This document shows, piece after piece, positions 1-7,770 of a DNA stretch of 11,144 bases. Source of the DNA: an uncultured Clostridia bacterium (lineage in GTDB: Bacteria > Bacillota > Clostridia > Christensenellales > Borkfalkiaceae); NCBI GenBank assembly GCA_934254755.1, contig CAKQMM010000021.1, forward strand, positions 1 through 11,144, written 5' to 3'. How positions within the stretch are numbered: position 1 is the first letter of the stretch; every line of letters starts with the position of its first letter. The position numbers were made by a program, and so were the translations under genes. The notes beneath the pieces are model-generated. The model was not told the DNA's origin, did no database searches, and worked only from the letters and a program-made list of their open reading frames with translations.

Positions 1-344
1 GTGGTACGCGACGGCGCGAAGCCTAATCTGTACACGACGTTGTCAAGCCTTCTTTCGAGAAGCGAAAGCATGTTTTCACCGGTGATGCCTTTCATTCTGT
101 CGGCTTCTTCATAGTAGCCGCGGAATTGTTTTTCAAGCACGCCGTAAATTCTCTTGGTCTTTTGCTTTTCGCGAAGCTGCATTCCGTATTCGCTTACTTT
201 CTTTCTGTCTGCGCCGTGTTGTCCGGGAGCAACCGGCCTTTTTTCAAACGGGCAGGAAGTTTTATAACATTTTTCGCCTTTTAAGAAAAGTTTGCAACCT
301 TCTCTTCTGCATAAACGGCATTTTGCGTCTGTATATTTAGCCAT
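1..344 (-). CDS. rpsD: 30S ribosomal protein S4, N-terminal part (runs off window)
   Basis: S4 is a primary 16S rRNA binder that nucleates small-subunit body assembly and, in many bacteria, represses its own operon. The open frame starts with ATG at 342-344 behind a GGAGGT site and reads without a stop to the window edge, giving 114 residues of a protein usually near 200. The N-terminus carries cysteines at 9, 12, 26 and 31, the zinc-binding pattern of the cysteine-containing S4 type, with a further Cys17. Residues around 92-114 ([19 protein letters not shown]) begin the S4-type RNA-binding domain. It follows rpsK by 14 bases, so it belongs to the alpha cluster, a clostridial rather than Bacillus subtilis arrangement. 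rpoA and rplQ would be expected next, but that lies outside the window and is inference. Confidence 0.96.
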   Translation of the reverse strand, partial: MAKYTDAKCRLCRREGCKLFLKGEKCYKTSCPFEKRPVAPGQHGADRKKVSEYGMQLREKQKTKRIYGVLEKQFRGYYEEADRMKGITGENMLSLLERRLDNVVYRLGFAPSRT

Positions 345-358
345 TTTCTATACCTCCA

Positions 359-748
359 TTATACTCTGCGGCGTTTCGGCGGACGGCATCCGTTGTGGGG
401 AATGGGGGAAACGTCTTGAATTAAAGTTACGTCTACTCCGCATACGCCTAACGCTCTGATTGCGGATTCTCTACCTTGACCGGGACCTTTAACGTACACT
501 TCCGCGCTTCTTAAACCGTGTTCCATTGCGGCTTTAACCGCAACTTCAGCGGCTTGCTGAGCAGCGAACGGAGTGCTTTTTCTCGAACCCCTGTAACCAA
601 GGCTTCCTGCGCTCGAGTGAGATATCGCGTTACCGTTCATATCGGTAACGGTTACGATGGTGTTGTTGAAAGAGGATTGAATATGTACTTGCCCTTTATC
701 AACTTTTTTAATTTCTTTACGACCTTTTCTAGTTGTGTTTGCAGCCAT
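359..748 (-). CDS. rpsK: 30S ribosomal protein S11
   Basis: S11 sits on the small-subunit platform near the E site and the Shine-Dalgarno helix. At 129 residues it has the usual family length. Recognition is secure from residues 25-50, where the family motif [12 protein letters not shown] is followed by [10 protein letters not shown], and from the C-terminus [13 protein letters not shown] (117-129). The Asn-Gly pair in that tail corresponds to the site reported to form isoaspartate in Escherichia coli S11; whether it does so here is unknown. The start is set by a strong AAGGAGGT site just upstream of ATG. It lies 18 bases after rpsM and 14 before rpsD, consistent with one polycistronic message. 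Confidence 0.98.
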   Translation of the reverse strand: MAANTTRKGRKEIKKVDKGQVHIQSSFNNTIVTVTDMNGNAISHSSAGSLGYRGSRKSTPFAAQQAAEVAVKAAMEHGLRSAEVYVKGPGQGRESAIRALGVCGVDVTLIQDVSPIPHNGCRPPKRRRV

Positions 749-766
749 TTTTTATACCTCCTTCAA

Positions 767-1144
767 TTACTTGCTTGCCGTTTTCTTTTTAGCGACGGTA
801 CGACGCGGACCTTTTCTGGTTCTCGCGTTTCTCTTAGAGCTTTGACCTCTTACGGGAAGACCTTTTCTGTGTCTCAAACCGCGATAGCAGCCGATTTCCA
901 TAAGCCTTTTGATGCTTAAGTTGACGTCTGCGCGAAGTTCGCCTTCCACTTTGAAGTGGTGGTCGATATATTCACGAAGTTTAGATACGTCTTCTTCCGT
1001 CAAGTCTTTAACTCTTGTATCGGGATTTATTCCCGTTTCTTTTAAAATTTTCTGAGCGGTCGGTCTACCGATACCATAAATATAAGTGATACCGATTTCA
1101 ACGCGCTTTTCTCTGGGTAAATCTACACCGGCAATACGAGCCAT
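767..1144 (-). CDS. rpsM: 30S ribosomal protein S13
   Basis: S13 is in the small-subunit head, contacts the P-site tRNA with its basic tail and bridges to L5 on the large subunit. The 125-residue product starts [14 protein letters not shown], the classic S13 opening, with the helix-hairpin-helix GIGRPTA at 24-30. The C-terminal basic region (97-115) contains [14 protein letters not shown], where I would usually expect a [14 protein letters not shown] form, so two or three positions look divergent. An ATG follows a GGAGGTTAA site. It is the first gene of the alpha part, 66 bases after rpmJ, the second-largest gap in the window. An AT-rich 15-base palindrome lies just before its ribosome binding site (1159-1173). 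Confidence 0.98.
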   Translation of the reverse strand: MARIAGVDLPREKRVEIGITYIYGIGRPTAQKILKETGINPDTRVKDLTEEDVSKLREYIDHHFKVEGELRADVNLSIKRLMEIGCYRGLRHRKGLPVRGQSSKRNARTRKGPRRTVAKKKTASK

Positions 1145-1210
1145 TTTTTTTAACCTCCGAATTTAATAAATTCTTTCCTTTTGATTTTTTTTGGGTTTTG
1201 TAAGAAGTAA

Positions 1211-1327
1211 TTAACCTTGTCTTTGTTTATGGTTTTTGTTTTTGCTGCAAATAACCATAACTTTGCCTTCTCTTTTAATGACTCTGCATTTGTCGCACAT
1301 AGGTTTTACTGATGGTCTTACTTTCAT
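1211..1327 (-). CDS. rpmJ: 50S ribosomal protein L36, zinc-binding form
   Basis: I read this small gene by hand from ATG at 1325-1327 to TAA at 1211-1213, giving 38 residues, the standard L36 length. L36 is a small zinc-ribbon protein that packs against 23S rRNA late in large-subunit assembly. The sequence [14 protein letters not shown] opens it, and Cys11, Cys14, Cys27 and His33 form the expected C-C-C-H zinc site, so this is the zinc-containing paralogue type. A CGGAGGAATT site precedes the start. It sits 37 bases after infA and 66 before rpsM, the standard bacterial infA-rpmJ-rpsM order. Confidence 0.97.
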   Translation of the reverse strand: MKVRPSVKPMCDKCRVIKREGKVMVICSKNKNHKQRQG

Positions 1328-1364
1328 TTTTTAATTCCTCCGATTTTATTTTGTTTATAAAAAC

Positions 1365-1586
1365 TCAGTTTTTACTGCGCCATACTATTCTGCCTTTGGT
1401 CAAATCGTACGGACTCATTTCGATTTTAACACCGTCGCCCGGAATGATTTTAATGTAATTCATTCTGAGCTTGCCCGATATATAAGCCGTTATTATAAAT
1501 CCGTTTGAAAGTTTAACCTTGAACGTTGCGTTCGGCAACGCTTCAAGTATAACGCCTTCGGCTTCGATAACGTCGTTTTTCGACAC
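1365..1586 (-). CDS. infA: Translation initiation factor IF-1
   Basis: IF-1 is a single OB-fold protein that blocks the A site of the 30S subunit during initiation. The 73 residues match the family length of about 72 and begin [19 protein letters not shown], followed by [24 protein letters not shown] and [14 protein letters not shown], all recognisable IF-1 segments. The family's usual HISGK reads YISGK here. The start codon is GTG (1584-1586), supported by a GGAGGT site nine bases upstream; the only nearby ATG overlaps that site and would be out of place. The stop is TGA, unusual in this window. The 129-base spacer before it is the largest in the cluster and may hold its own promoter or leader. 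Confidence 0.97.
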   Translation of the reverse strand: MSKNDVIEAEGVILEALPNATFKVKLSNGFIITAYISGKLRMNYIKIIPGDGVKIEMSPYDLTKGRIVWRSKN

Positions 1587-1715
1587 CGCGATAGTACCTC
1601 CATTATTTTTATAAACCTTGGGGATAACCCCATTTATCGTTATATGCCCGCTTCTTCCTTAAGGCTTAAAGTTTACGCTTTCCATCAGCGCTTTGGCATA
1701 TAGTTTTAATTTGCA
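1587..1715 (-). promoter_or_regulatory. map-infA spacer with inverted repeats, possible leader or promoter
   Basis: This 129-base spacer is the longest non-coding stretch in the window and shows no convincing reading frame. Directly visible are an 8-base inverted repeat, TATATGCC (1641-1648) with GGCATATA (1695-1702); an inner 4-base stem, CGCT (1676-1679) with AGCG (1687-1690); a palindrome CCTTAAGG (1657-1664); and a short hairpin TGGGG-ATAA-CCCCA (1619-1632) just before the infA ribosome binding site (1596-1601). Read on the minus strand, TTGACG (1722-1727, at the end of map) and TATATG (1697-1702) resemble -35 and -10 boxes, but 19 bases apart and imperfect. Many Clostridia have a small KOW-domain protein gene here, which is absent. 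Regulatory function is inference. Confidence 0.25.
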
Positions 1716-2453
1716 TTAAAGCGTCAATATTTCCACCCCGTCGTCGGTGATTACGACGGTGTTTTCATAGTGCGCCGACGGAAGCCCGTCCTTCGTTTCG
1801 CATTTCCAGCCTTCGAGTATCACGTCTTTCGTGCCCATATTTATCATGGGTTCGATTGCTATCGTCATATTGCGTTTGAGCCTTATGCCCGTGCCCGCAA
1901 CGCCGTAGTTAGGAACGTTGGGGTCTTCGTGCAAATGCCTGCCTACGCCGTGACCGACCATTTCGCGTACGACCGAAAAGCCGTTTTCTTCTGCGTGGCG
2001 TTGAACCTGACTACCGATGTCGCCAAGCGCGCTTCCTATGCAAATGCCTTTAATCCCTTCAAAGAAACACTCGCGCGTGACGCGTATGAGTTTTGCTTTT
2101 TCGGGAGATATATCGCCGACGTATAAGCTTCTTGCAGCGTCGCCGTGGAAGCCGTTTTTAAACGCGCCTATATCCACGGAAACGATTTCGCCCTCTTTAA
2201 TGCGCCTGTCGGACGGAAACCCGTGCACGATTTGCTCGTCTATAGAGATGCAACTCGCCGCGGGGAAGCCGTAAAGCCCTTTAAACGAAGGTTTTGCGCC
2301 GCTTTTCACTATATAGTCTTCGATAATGTTGTTGAGTTCCATCGTGGTCATGCCCGCTTTTATCTTTTCTTCTGCAAGAAGTAAAGCGTCGCGGACAATC
2401 GCACAAGGTTCTCTCATCGCTTCGATTTCTTTATCGGTTTTGATGATAATCAT
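1716..2453 (-). CDS. map: Methionine aminopeptidase, type I
   Basis: This enzyme removes the initiator methionine from new proteins when the second residue is small. The 245 residues have the short type I length without an N-terminal zinc-finger extension. All expected metal ligands are visible: Asp94 (SVDIGA), Asp105 (FHGDAAR), His168 (GHGVGRHLHE), Glu201 (IAIEPM) and Glu230 (HYENTV), with the substrate-side His77 (IVHGFP). It follows adk with one base between stop and start (TAATATG). Only a weak AGG site precedes the start, so translation is probably coupled to adk. The secY-adk-map order is typical of Bacillota. Confidence 0.98.
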   Translation of the reverse strand: MIIIKTDKEIEAMREPCAIVRDALLLAEEKIKAGMTTMELNNIIEDYIVKSGAKPSFKGLYGFPAASCISIDEQIVHGFPSDRRIKEGEIVSVDIGAFKNGFHGDAARSLYVGDISPEKAKLIRVTRECFFEGIKGICIGSALGDIGSQVQRHAEENGFSVVREMVGHGVGRHLHEDPNVPNYGVAGTGIRLKRNMTIAIEPMINMGTKDVILEGWKCETKDGLPSAHYENTVVITDDGVEILTL

Positions 2454-2454
2454 A

Positions 2455-3075
2455 TTAACCTAATTTAGAAGAAATTTCTTCAAAAACCTCGTCGATGGAT
2501 TTGTCGCCGTCGATACGGATAAGTTTGCCGGCTTTTTCGTAGTATTCTACGAGCGGCGCGGTTTGCTTTTCGTAAACGTCAAGGCGTTGTTTAACGGTTG
2601 CTTCGTTATCGTCGGCGCGCTGTATAAGTTCGCCGCCGCACAAATCGCAAGTGGTTTTGCCGTTCAGAAAGTCTATATGATAAGACTCTCCGCACTTGGC
2701 GCAAACTCTGCGACCCGTAATTCTTTTTAAAAGTTTGGACAAATCAACTTCGATGTCGATAACCTTTTCTACGTTCGAGAATTTATCGAGTTCTTCAGCC
2801 TGATAAATGTTTCTCGGAAAGCCGTCTAAAAGATATCCTTTAACGCAATCGTCGTTTGAAAGTCTGTCTTTAACGATTTCGACCGTTACGCTATCGGGCA
2901 CAAGTTCGCCTTTATCTATATAAGATTTGGCGACCTTGCCGATAGGAGTTTGATTTTTAATGTTATATCTGAATATGTCGCCCGTCGAGATGTGCGGAAC
3001 GCCTGTTTTGTTGACGATTTTGGTCGCCTGCGTTCCTTTGCCCGCGCCGGGCGCGCCGAGCAAAATAACGTTCAT
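2455..3075 (-). CDS. adk: Adenylate kinase, zinc-lid form
   Basis: The enzyme interconverts ATP plus AMP with two ADP in the cytoplasm. The 206 residues begin with the P-loop GAPGAGKGT (7-15), continue with the AMP-binding TGDIFR segment (31-36) and DGFPRN (84-89), and include the lid arginines in GRRV (121-124). The long lid carries Cys125, Cys128, Cys143 and Cys146, the four-cysteine structural zinc site common in Bacillota. The start lies one base after the secY stop (TAATATG); an AAAGGA site inside secY is about 13 bases upstream, rather far, so coupling to secY translation is likely. A perfect 14-base palindrome (2468-2481) falls in the last codons. Confidence 0.98.
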   Translation of the reverse strand: MNVILLGAPGAGKGTQATKIVNKTGVPHISTGDIFRYNIKNQTPIGKVAKSYIDKGELVPDSVTVEIVKDRLSNDDCVKGYLLDGFPRNIYQAEELDKFSNVEKVIDIEVDLSKLLKRITGRRVCAKCGESYHIDFLNGKTTCDLCGGELIQRADDNEATVKQRLDVYEKQTAPLVEYYEKAGKLIRIDGDKSIDEVFEEISSKLG

Positions 3076-3076
3076 A

Positions 3077-4399
3077 TTACTTTAAAAATCCTTTGTAGTT
3101 CTTCATCATAATCTGCGATTCGAGCGCGGTGTTGAATTCAAGCGCGACCGATACGACGATGAGCATACCCGTTGCGGTAAACGCGCCGTAACTCGATGCG
3201 TCTATCGCTTTGAATATAAGCGACGGTATAAGCGCGACAAGCGCTAAGAAAATCGCGCCGAAAAGCGTAATTCTGCCGCTTATCTTTTTAAGATATTCCG
3301 CCGTCGGCTTGCCGGGACGTATGCCCATAATAAAGCCGCCGTTTTGCTGAATACTCTTGCTGATATCGTCGGGGTTGAACTGAATGGAAGTATAGAAGTA
3401 CGCAAAGAATACGATAAGTAAACTTAAAAGCACCATATACAGCCACGAGTTGCTGCCCATCCAAGTTCCCCACCAAATACCGAAGCCGGTAGCGTTTAAC
3501 TTAAATAAAGTTATTATAAGTTCGGGGAAACTTAAAATCGAAAACGCGAATATAAGCGGAAGCACGCCGTTGCTGTTCACCTTTATGGGGATGACGGTGG
3601 ATTGTCCGCCGTACATCTTGTTGCCCCTTACGACTTTCGCGTACTGAACGGGAATTTTCCTTTCGGCAAGTTCAACCGTTACTATGCAAGTGAAAATCAC
3701 GATGAGCGCGACGAGCATTGCTATAAGCTTCCAGAAGCTGACTAAGCCGTTATCTCCGCCGATGTTTTTGAACATTTGTATAATGGTCTGGCCGGCGGTC
3801 GCTATAATACCCGCAAAGATAAGAAGCGAGATGCCGTTTGAAATACCGTAGTCGGTAATTCTTTCGCCTATCCACATCGTTATAACCGTACCTGCCGTAT
3901 AGAAGAACACCACGACCGCGTAAGCAAGCCACTTCTGTCCGAACAACATGTTCGCGAGCGGGGTTGCGTTATCGGAAGCCGTTAAGTTCGTTTTATAGTT
4001 TACGATAAGACCGATTGCCTGAACGACGGCGAGGACGATGGTTAAGTAGCGCGTATACTGCGATATCTTTTTTCTGCCTTCTTCGCCCTGCTTTGAAAGC
4101 CTTTCAAGCGCCGGAATCGCAACGGCAAGCAGTTGGATAATAATCGACGCGTTGATGTACGGACCGATACCCATCGCAAACAGCGTGCCGTTTTGAAGCG
4201 AACCGCCCGTCATCATGTTCATTATGTTAAGATAAGTTACGTTGTCGCCCGCTAAGGTATCGGCGGTGATAAGTTCGCTGCCGATGCCGGGTACGGGAAT
4301 ATAACAACCTAATCTGTATATCAAAAGGAACAACAAAGTGTACCATATTTTTACACGGATTTCTTTTATCTTAAACGCCTTTACTAACGTTTCAAACAT
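3077..4399 (-). CDS. secY: Protein translocase subunit SecY
   Basis: SecY is the membrane channel of the Sec translocon, working with SecE, SecG, SecA and the signal-recognition pathway. The 440 residues show about ten hydrophobic segments, roughly at 18-36, 73-95, 117-137, 157-178, 186-208, 222-243, 272-296, 318-340, 378-398 and 405-424. The family motif [15 protein letters not shown] lies at 77-91, the cytoplasmic loop before helix 7 ends [13 protein letters not shown] (259-271), and the helix 8-9 loop reads MGIRPGKPT (358-366). The position before GIRPGKPT is usually proline in relatives I know but is Met358 here. The C-terminus [10 protein letters not shown] is typical. A strong GGAGGT site precedes ATG, 29 bases after rplO. 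Confidence 0.98.
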   Translation of the reverse strand: MFETLVKAFKIKEIRVKIWYTLLFLLIYRLGCYIPVPGIGSELITADTLAGDNVTYLNIMNMMTGGSLQNGTLFAMGIGPYINASIIIQLLAVAIPALERLSKQGEEGRKKISQYTRYLTIVLAVVQAIGLIVNYKTNLTASDNATPLANMLFGQKWLAYAVVVFFYTAGTVITMWIGERITDYGISNGISLLIFAGIIATAGQTIIQMFKNIGGDNGLVSFWKLIAMLVALIVIFTCIVTVELAERKIPVQYAKVVRGNKMYGGQSTVIPIKVNSNGVLPLIFAFSILSFPELIITLFKLNATGFGIWWGTWMGSNSWLYMVLLSLLIVFFAYFYTSIQFNPDDISKSIQQNGGFIMGIRPGKPTAEYLKKISGRITLFGAIFLALVALIPSLIFKAIDASSYGAFTATGMLIVVSVALEFNTALESQIMMKNYKGFLK

Positions 4400-4428
4400 T
4401 GTCTACCTCCGCTTGTCGAAAAAGTCGA

Positions 4429-4875
4429 TTAAACTTCTTCGCAAGTTCCGCCGACTTTTTCAATCGCTTCTTTTGCGGACGCCGAGAATTTCGACGCTTT
4501 AACCGTCAAAGGAACTTTGATTTCGCCGGTACCAAGTACTTTAAGTCCTACGGCGTTCTTAACTTCTTTGATAAGACCTGCCATGTAAAGGGTTTCAAAA
4601 TCTACGACCGCGCCGCTCTCGAAGCCCGCTAAACGGGAAAGATTGACGGTTGCGTAAACCTTTTTAAAGTGATTGTTAAAGCCGCGTTTGGGTACTCTGC
4701 GGGTGAGGGGCATCTGACCGCCTTCAAAGCCGGGTCTTACGCCGCCGCCGCTTCTTGCCCATTGACCTTTGTGGCCTTTACCGCTGGTCTTACCAAGACC
4801 CGAACCGATACCGCGGCCAAGTCTTTTTGCCGATTTTCTGCTGCCTTCGGCGGGGCTTAAATTTTCTATTCTCAT
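4429..4875 (-). CDS. rplO: 50S ribosomal protein L15
   Basis: L15 is a large-subunit assembly protein with a long glycine- and arginine-rich N-terminal extension that threads into 23S rRNA. The 148 residues match the family. The N-terminal part has [20 protein letters not shown] (18-37), then [15 protein letters not shown] and [10 protein letters not shown], followed by the globular domain ending in KVGGTCEEV. The start follows an AAGAGG site eleven bases after the rpmD stop. Its place between rpmD and secY is the conserved spc order. Confidence 0.98.
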   Translation of the reverse strand: MRIENLSPAEGSRKSAKRLGRGIGSGLGKTSGKGHKGQWARSGGGVRPGFEGGQMPLTRRVPKRGFNNHFKKVYATVNLSRLAGFESGAVVDFETLYMAGLIKEVKNAVGLKVLGTGEIKVPLTVKASKFSASAKEAIEKVGGTCEEV

Positions 4876-4886
4876 ACTTAAACCTC

Positions 4887-5060
4887 TTAAACGTTTTCTA
4901 CCTTAACAAGGTGAGATACAACTTTAAGTTGTCCTTGTAAAGTGGCAGAGTCTTTGAATTCTTTGGATTGACCTATTTTGTGAAGTCCCAAAGCCGCGAC
5001 GGTGCCTTTTTGGTCTTTACTGCAAGAGATAGTGCTTTTGATAAGAGTAACTTTAATCAT
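4887..5060 (-). CDS. rpmD: 50S ribosomal protein L30
   Basis: I read this small gene by hand from ATG at 5058-5060 to TAA at 4887-4889, giving 57 residues, close to the usual 58-60. L30 is a small ferredoxin-like protein on the large subunit. The opening [20 protein letters not shown], then [12 protein letters not shown], matches the family consensus (K-x-T-L-x-K-S, ALGLRKI). The ending SHLVKVENV also fits. A strong AAGGAGGT site lies upstream, overlapping the region just after the rpsE stop. The rpsE-rpmD-rplO order supports the call. Confidence 0.97.
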   Translation of the reverse strand: MIKVTLIKSTISCSKDQKGTVAALGLHKIGQSKEFKDSATLQGQLKVVSHLVKVENV

Positions 5061-5071
5061 TTTCTACCTCC

Positions 5072-5590
5072 TTAACCTTGTATCTCTTCAACCGTTTTAC
5101 CGCGAAGAGCGGCAACTTCTTCAACCGATTTAAGACCGTAAAGTCCTTCAAGGGCAGCCTTAACCATGTTGATGGGGTTGGTGGTTCCGTGAGATTTGGT
5201 TCTTATGTCTTTAATGCCGACCGCTTCCATTACCGCACGAACGGGACCTCCCGCGATAACGCCGGTACCTTCCTCGGCGGGAAGCATTACTATCGAACCT
5301 CTACCGAACTTACCGATAGTTTCGTGCGAGATAGTGGTGCCTACCAAGGCAACTTTGCGCATGTTCTTTTTAGCCTGCGCGCTCGCTTTATCTATCGCTT
5401 CGGGAACTTCGTTGGCTTTACCCATACCGCAACCGATTTTGCCGTGTTCGTCACCTACGACGACGAGCGCCGCAAAGCGCATCTTTCTACCGCCTTTTAC
5501 GACTTTCGTAACACGGTTCACCGCGATAAGTTTTTTGCAAAGACCGTCTTTTTCTTCTTGTCTTCTCGGAGATCTGTTTTCTCTAGCCAT
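5072..5590 (-). CDS. rpsE: 30S ribosomal protein S5
   Basis: S5 lies at the mRNA entry side of the small subunit and affects decoding accuracy. The 172 residues are near the typical 165-170. An N-terminal double-stranded-RNA-binding-like domain contains [20 protein letters not shown] (24-43) and [14 protein letters not shown] (53-66); the C-terminal domain has [20 protein letters not shown] (96-115) and [19 protein letters not shown]. The glycine-rich loop near KGGRKMR is the region where ram and spectinomycin-resistance changes occur in other bacteria; the residues here look ordinary. An AGGAGGAG site precedes ATG, 14 bases after rplR. Confidence 0.98.
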   Translation of the reverse strand: MARENRSPRRQEEKDGLCKKLIAVNRVTKVVKGGRKMRFAALVVVGDEHGKIGCGMGKANEVPEAIDKASAQAKKNMRKVALVGTTISHETIGKFGRGSIVMLPAEEGTGVIAGGPVRAVMEAVGIKDIRTKSHGTTNPINMVKAALEGLYGLKSVEEVAALRGKTVEEIQG

Positions 5591-5604
5591 ACTCGCTCCT
5601 CCTG

Positions 5605-5973
5605 TTAAAATTTAAGTCCGGCTTCTCTCGCGCCGTCCGCTAAACTTTTTACGCGACCCGTGTAAATATATCCGCCTCTGTCGAACACGACTTCTTCGAT
5701 TTTTGCGGCGAGCGCGCGTTTAGCGAGTTCTTGACCGACGATTTTAGCGGCTTCCTGTTTGGAAGCGTCTTTAACCGTTTCGGCAACTTTTTTATCCAAC
5801 GTGGAGCAGGAAGCAAGAGTTTTACCCGCTACGTCGTCGATGATTTGCGCATAGATGTGATTAAGACTTCTGTAAACCGAGAGTCTCGGACGAGCGGCGG
5901 TGCCGCTTACCTTGTTACGGACTCTCTCGTGTCTTTTCAATCTGTCTTTATTTTTATCGATTTTAGATATCAT
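5605..5973 (-). CDS. rplR: 50S ribosomal protein L18
   Basis: L18 binds 5S rRNA and links the central protuberance to 23S rRNA. The 122 residues match the family length of about 120. Recognisable segments are [20 protein letters not shown] (11-30), [17 protein letters not shown], and [20 protein letters not shown] near the end. The start ATG follows a TAAGGAG site that overlaps the rplF stop codon, with 13 bases between the genes, suggesting coupled translation. Confidence 0.98.
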   Translation of the reverse strand: MISKIDKNKDRLKRHERVRNKVSGTAARPRLSVYRSLNHIYAQIIDDVAGKTLASCSTLDKKVAETVKDASKQEAAKIVGQELAKRALAAKIEEVVFDRGGYIYTGRVKSLADGAREAGLKF

Positions 5974-5986
5974 ATCAGTTTACTCC

Positions 5987-6529
5987 TTACTTACCCGCAG
6001 TCTTGCCTTCCTTACGTTCGATAACTTCGTCGCTGTAACGAATACCGTATCCGTGGTAAGGTTCGGGCTTTCTGATGGCTCTGATCTTAGCGGCTTCTTC
6101 GCCGACAAGTTCTTTACTGATACCCTTAACCGTAATTTCGGTTGCGGACGGGCAGGAAAGCGTTATGCCTTCGACAGCCTTGAATTCAACGGGGTGAGAA
6201 AACCCGATGGACATCGTTACGTCTTTACCGTTCATGGCGACTTTCCAACCTACGCCGTTTACGACTAAGGTTTTCTGGTAACCGTTGGTTACGCCTACCA
6301 CCATGTTGTGTATAAGGGCTCTGTATAAGCCGTGTTTTGCCTTGGTTGCGTTTTCTTCGTTTGCGCGGGTTACTAACACTTCGCCGTTTTCGACTTTAAC
6401 GCCGATAACGCTTGCGTCGTAGTCCTGCGTAAGAGTGCCTAAAGGACCTTTAACGGTTATAACGCCGTTTTCAGCCTTAACTTCTACTCCGTTTGCTAAT
6501 TTAACGGGAGCTCTACCTATTCTTGACAT
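5987..6529 (-). CDS. rplF: 50S ribosomal protein L6
   Basis: L6 is a two-domain protein near the factor-binding region and sarcin-ricin loop. The 180 residues are the normal length. It starts MSRIGRAPVKLANGVEV, with VKGPLGTL at 27-34, the second-domain motif VVNGVGWKV, then IGFSHPVEF and a C-terminus AKIRAIRKPEPYHGYGIRY. In many L6 proteins that last segment reads KGKGIRY; here it reads HGYGIRY, which may be a lineage trait. A GGGGGTAAGG region serves as the ribosome binding site, 18 bases after rpsH. Confidence 0.98.
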   Translation of the reverse strand: MSRIGRAPVKLANGVEVKAENGVITVKGPLGTLTQDYDASVIGVKVENGEVLVTRANEENATKAKHGLYRALIHNMVVGVTNGYQKTLVVNGVGWKVAMNGKDVTMSIGFSHPVEFKAVEGITLSCPSATEITVKGISKELVGEEAAKIRAIRKPEPYHGYGIRYSDEVIERKEGKTAGK

Positions 6530-6547
6530 ATTAAGCCTTACCCCCTA

Positions 6548-6940
6548 TTACCAAACGTAAGCAAGCACTTCGCCGCCGTGGCCTTGCTTTCTTGCTTCTT
6601 TATCGGTCATAATACCCTTGGGGGTAGAAATGATCGCGATACCTAAACCGCCCAAAACCTTCGGAAGTTCGTCGTGACCGGCGTAAATACGAAGACCGGG
6701 TTTAGAAATTCTTTTAAGACCGTTAATAACTTTTTCGCCGTTCGGGCCGAATTTTAAAGCTATAACGATTTTGCCTTGAACGCCTTCTTCAACTACTTCG
6801 TATCCGTTGATATAACCTTCTTGAAGTAAGATTTTTGCGATTTCTTTTTTAACGTTGGAAGCAGGCACTTCTACTTGCTCGTGCTTAGCTACGAGCGCGT
6901 TCCTGATACGAGTGAGCATATCTGCTATTGGATCCGTCAT
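6548..6940 (-). CDS. rpsH: 30S ribosomal protein S8
   Basis: S8 binds the central domain of 16S rRNA and, in Escherichia coli, represses the spc operon by binding its own message. The 130 residues are close to the usual 131-132. The start [15 protein letters not shown], the internal [18 protein letters not shown] (77-94) and the end [26 protein letters not shown] are all characteristic, including the rRNA-contacting STPKG. An AAAGGAGGT site sits eight bases before ATG and overlaps the rpsZ stop. I did not find a convincing S8 operator by eye. Confidence 0.98.
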   Translation of the reverse strand: MTDPIADMLTRIRNALVAKHEQVEVPASNVKKEIAKILLQEGYINGYEVVEEGVQGKIVIALKFGPNGEKVINGLKRISKPGLRIYAGHDELPKVLGGLGIAIISTPKGIMTDKEARKQGHGGEVLAYVW

Positions 6941-6955
6941 TACCTTATACCTCCT

Positions 6956-7141
6956 TTACCAACTTGCCTTTTTAACGCCGGGTATCTGACCCTTGTACGC
7001 TAAATTTCTGAAACATATACGACAAACACCGTACTTACGAAGAACAGCGTGCGGACGACCGCAAATGCTGCATCTCGTATAAGCTCTCGTAGAGAACTTG
7101 GCGGGTTTTTGTTGTTTATTTATCATTGCTTTTTTTGCCAT
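6956..7141 (-). CDS. rpsZ: 30S ribosomal protein S14, type Z (zinc-binding)
   Basis: S14 is in the head of the small subunit. The 61-residue length and Cys24, Cys27, Cys40 and Cys43 ([11 protein letters not shown] and [12 protein letters not shown]) identify the short zinc-binding type rather than the long cysteine-free S14 used by some bacteria as a zinc-sparing alternative. The C-terminus [11 protein letters not shown] is the family signature. A strong AAGGAGG site is six bases before ATG, just after the rplE stop. The rplE-rpsZ-rpsH order is standard. Confidence 0.98.
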   Translation of the reverse strand: MAKKAMINKQQKPAKFSTRAYTRCSICGRPHAVLRKYGVCRICFRNLAYKGQIPGVKKASW

Positions 7142-7152
7142 GATCGTCCTCC

Positions 7153-7740
7153 TTAATTAGCCTTGAACGGCATACCCAACGCTTTGAGTAATTCGTACGC
7201 TTCTTCATCGGTTTTAGCCGTGGTTACGAAACAAATATCGAAGCCCCTGATTTTTTCGACCTGGTCGTACTGAATTTCGGGGAAGATAAGTTGTTCTTTA
7301 ATACCCATTGCATAGTTGCCTCTGCCGTCGAAAGACTTATTGGGAACACCCTTGAAGTCTCTTACGCGCGGAAGGGCGATAGATACGAACTTATCGAAGA
7401 ACTGATACATTCTGTCGCCGCGAAGGGTAACTTTTATACCTACGTTCATTCCTTCTCTTACCTTGAAGTTAGCGACCGATTTTTTAGCTTTCGTAAGAAT
7501 CGGTTTCTGACCTGCGATAAGGGCAAGTTCTTTTTCTACCTGCTGTACGCTTTTTGCGTTATCTTTAACGTCGCCTAAGCCGCCGTTAATCGTAATTTTT
7601 ACGAGCTTGGGAACTTCGTTGACGTTAGTATAGTTAAAGTGCTTCATAAGGTACGGAACTACGTTTTGTTTGTAGTCGTCTCTTACTCTACAAGCCGAAT
7701 CGGTTGCAGTTACCTTAGCAACCTGAGTCTTTTCTGCCAT
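7153..7740 (-). CDS. rplE: 50S ribosomal protein L5 with short N-terminal extension
   Basis: L5 binds 5S rRNA in the central protuberance and forms the bridge to S13. At 195 residues it is about 15 longer than the usual 179-180. The extra part is the N-terminus, [17 protein letters not shown], before the family start [20 protein letters not shown]. The start is well supported: ATG follows AGGAG by seven bases and no internal Met occurs before the core. Core motifs include [30 protein letters not shown], and the loop [19 protein letters not shown]. The end [16 protein letters not shown] is typical. It follows rplX by 30 bases. Confidence 0.97.
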   Translation of the reverse strand: MAEKTQVAKVTATDSACRVRDDYKQNVVPYLMKHFNYTNVNEVPKLVKITINGGLGDVKDNAKSVQQVEKELALIAGQKPILTKAKKSVANFKVREGMNVGIKVTLRGDRMYQFFDKFVSIALPRVRDFKGVPNKSFDGRGNYAMGIKEQLIFPEIQYDQVEKIRGFDICFVTTAKTDEEAYELLKALGMPFKAN

Positions 7741-7770
7741 AATTATTCTCCTAATTTATTATGTTCGAGT

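Noticed and set aside
1619..1632. GGGG/CCCC hairpin as an intrinsic terminator after map
   Set aside because: The stem is only five base pairs and is not followed by a U-run on the minus strand.
5078..5615. Long plus-strand open frames opposite rpsE
   Set aside because: They are antisense to a clear S5 gene, lack ribosome binding sites and show no recognisable protein family; compositional shadows.
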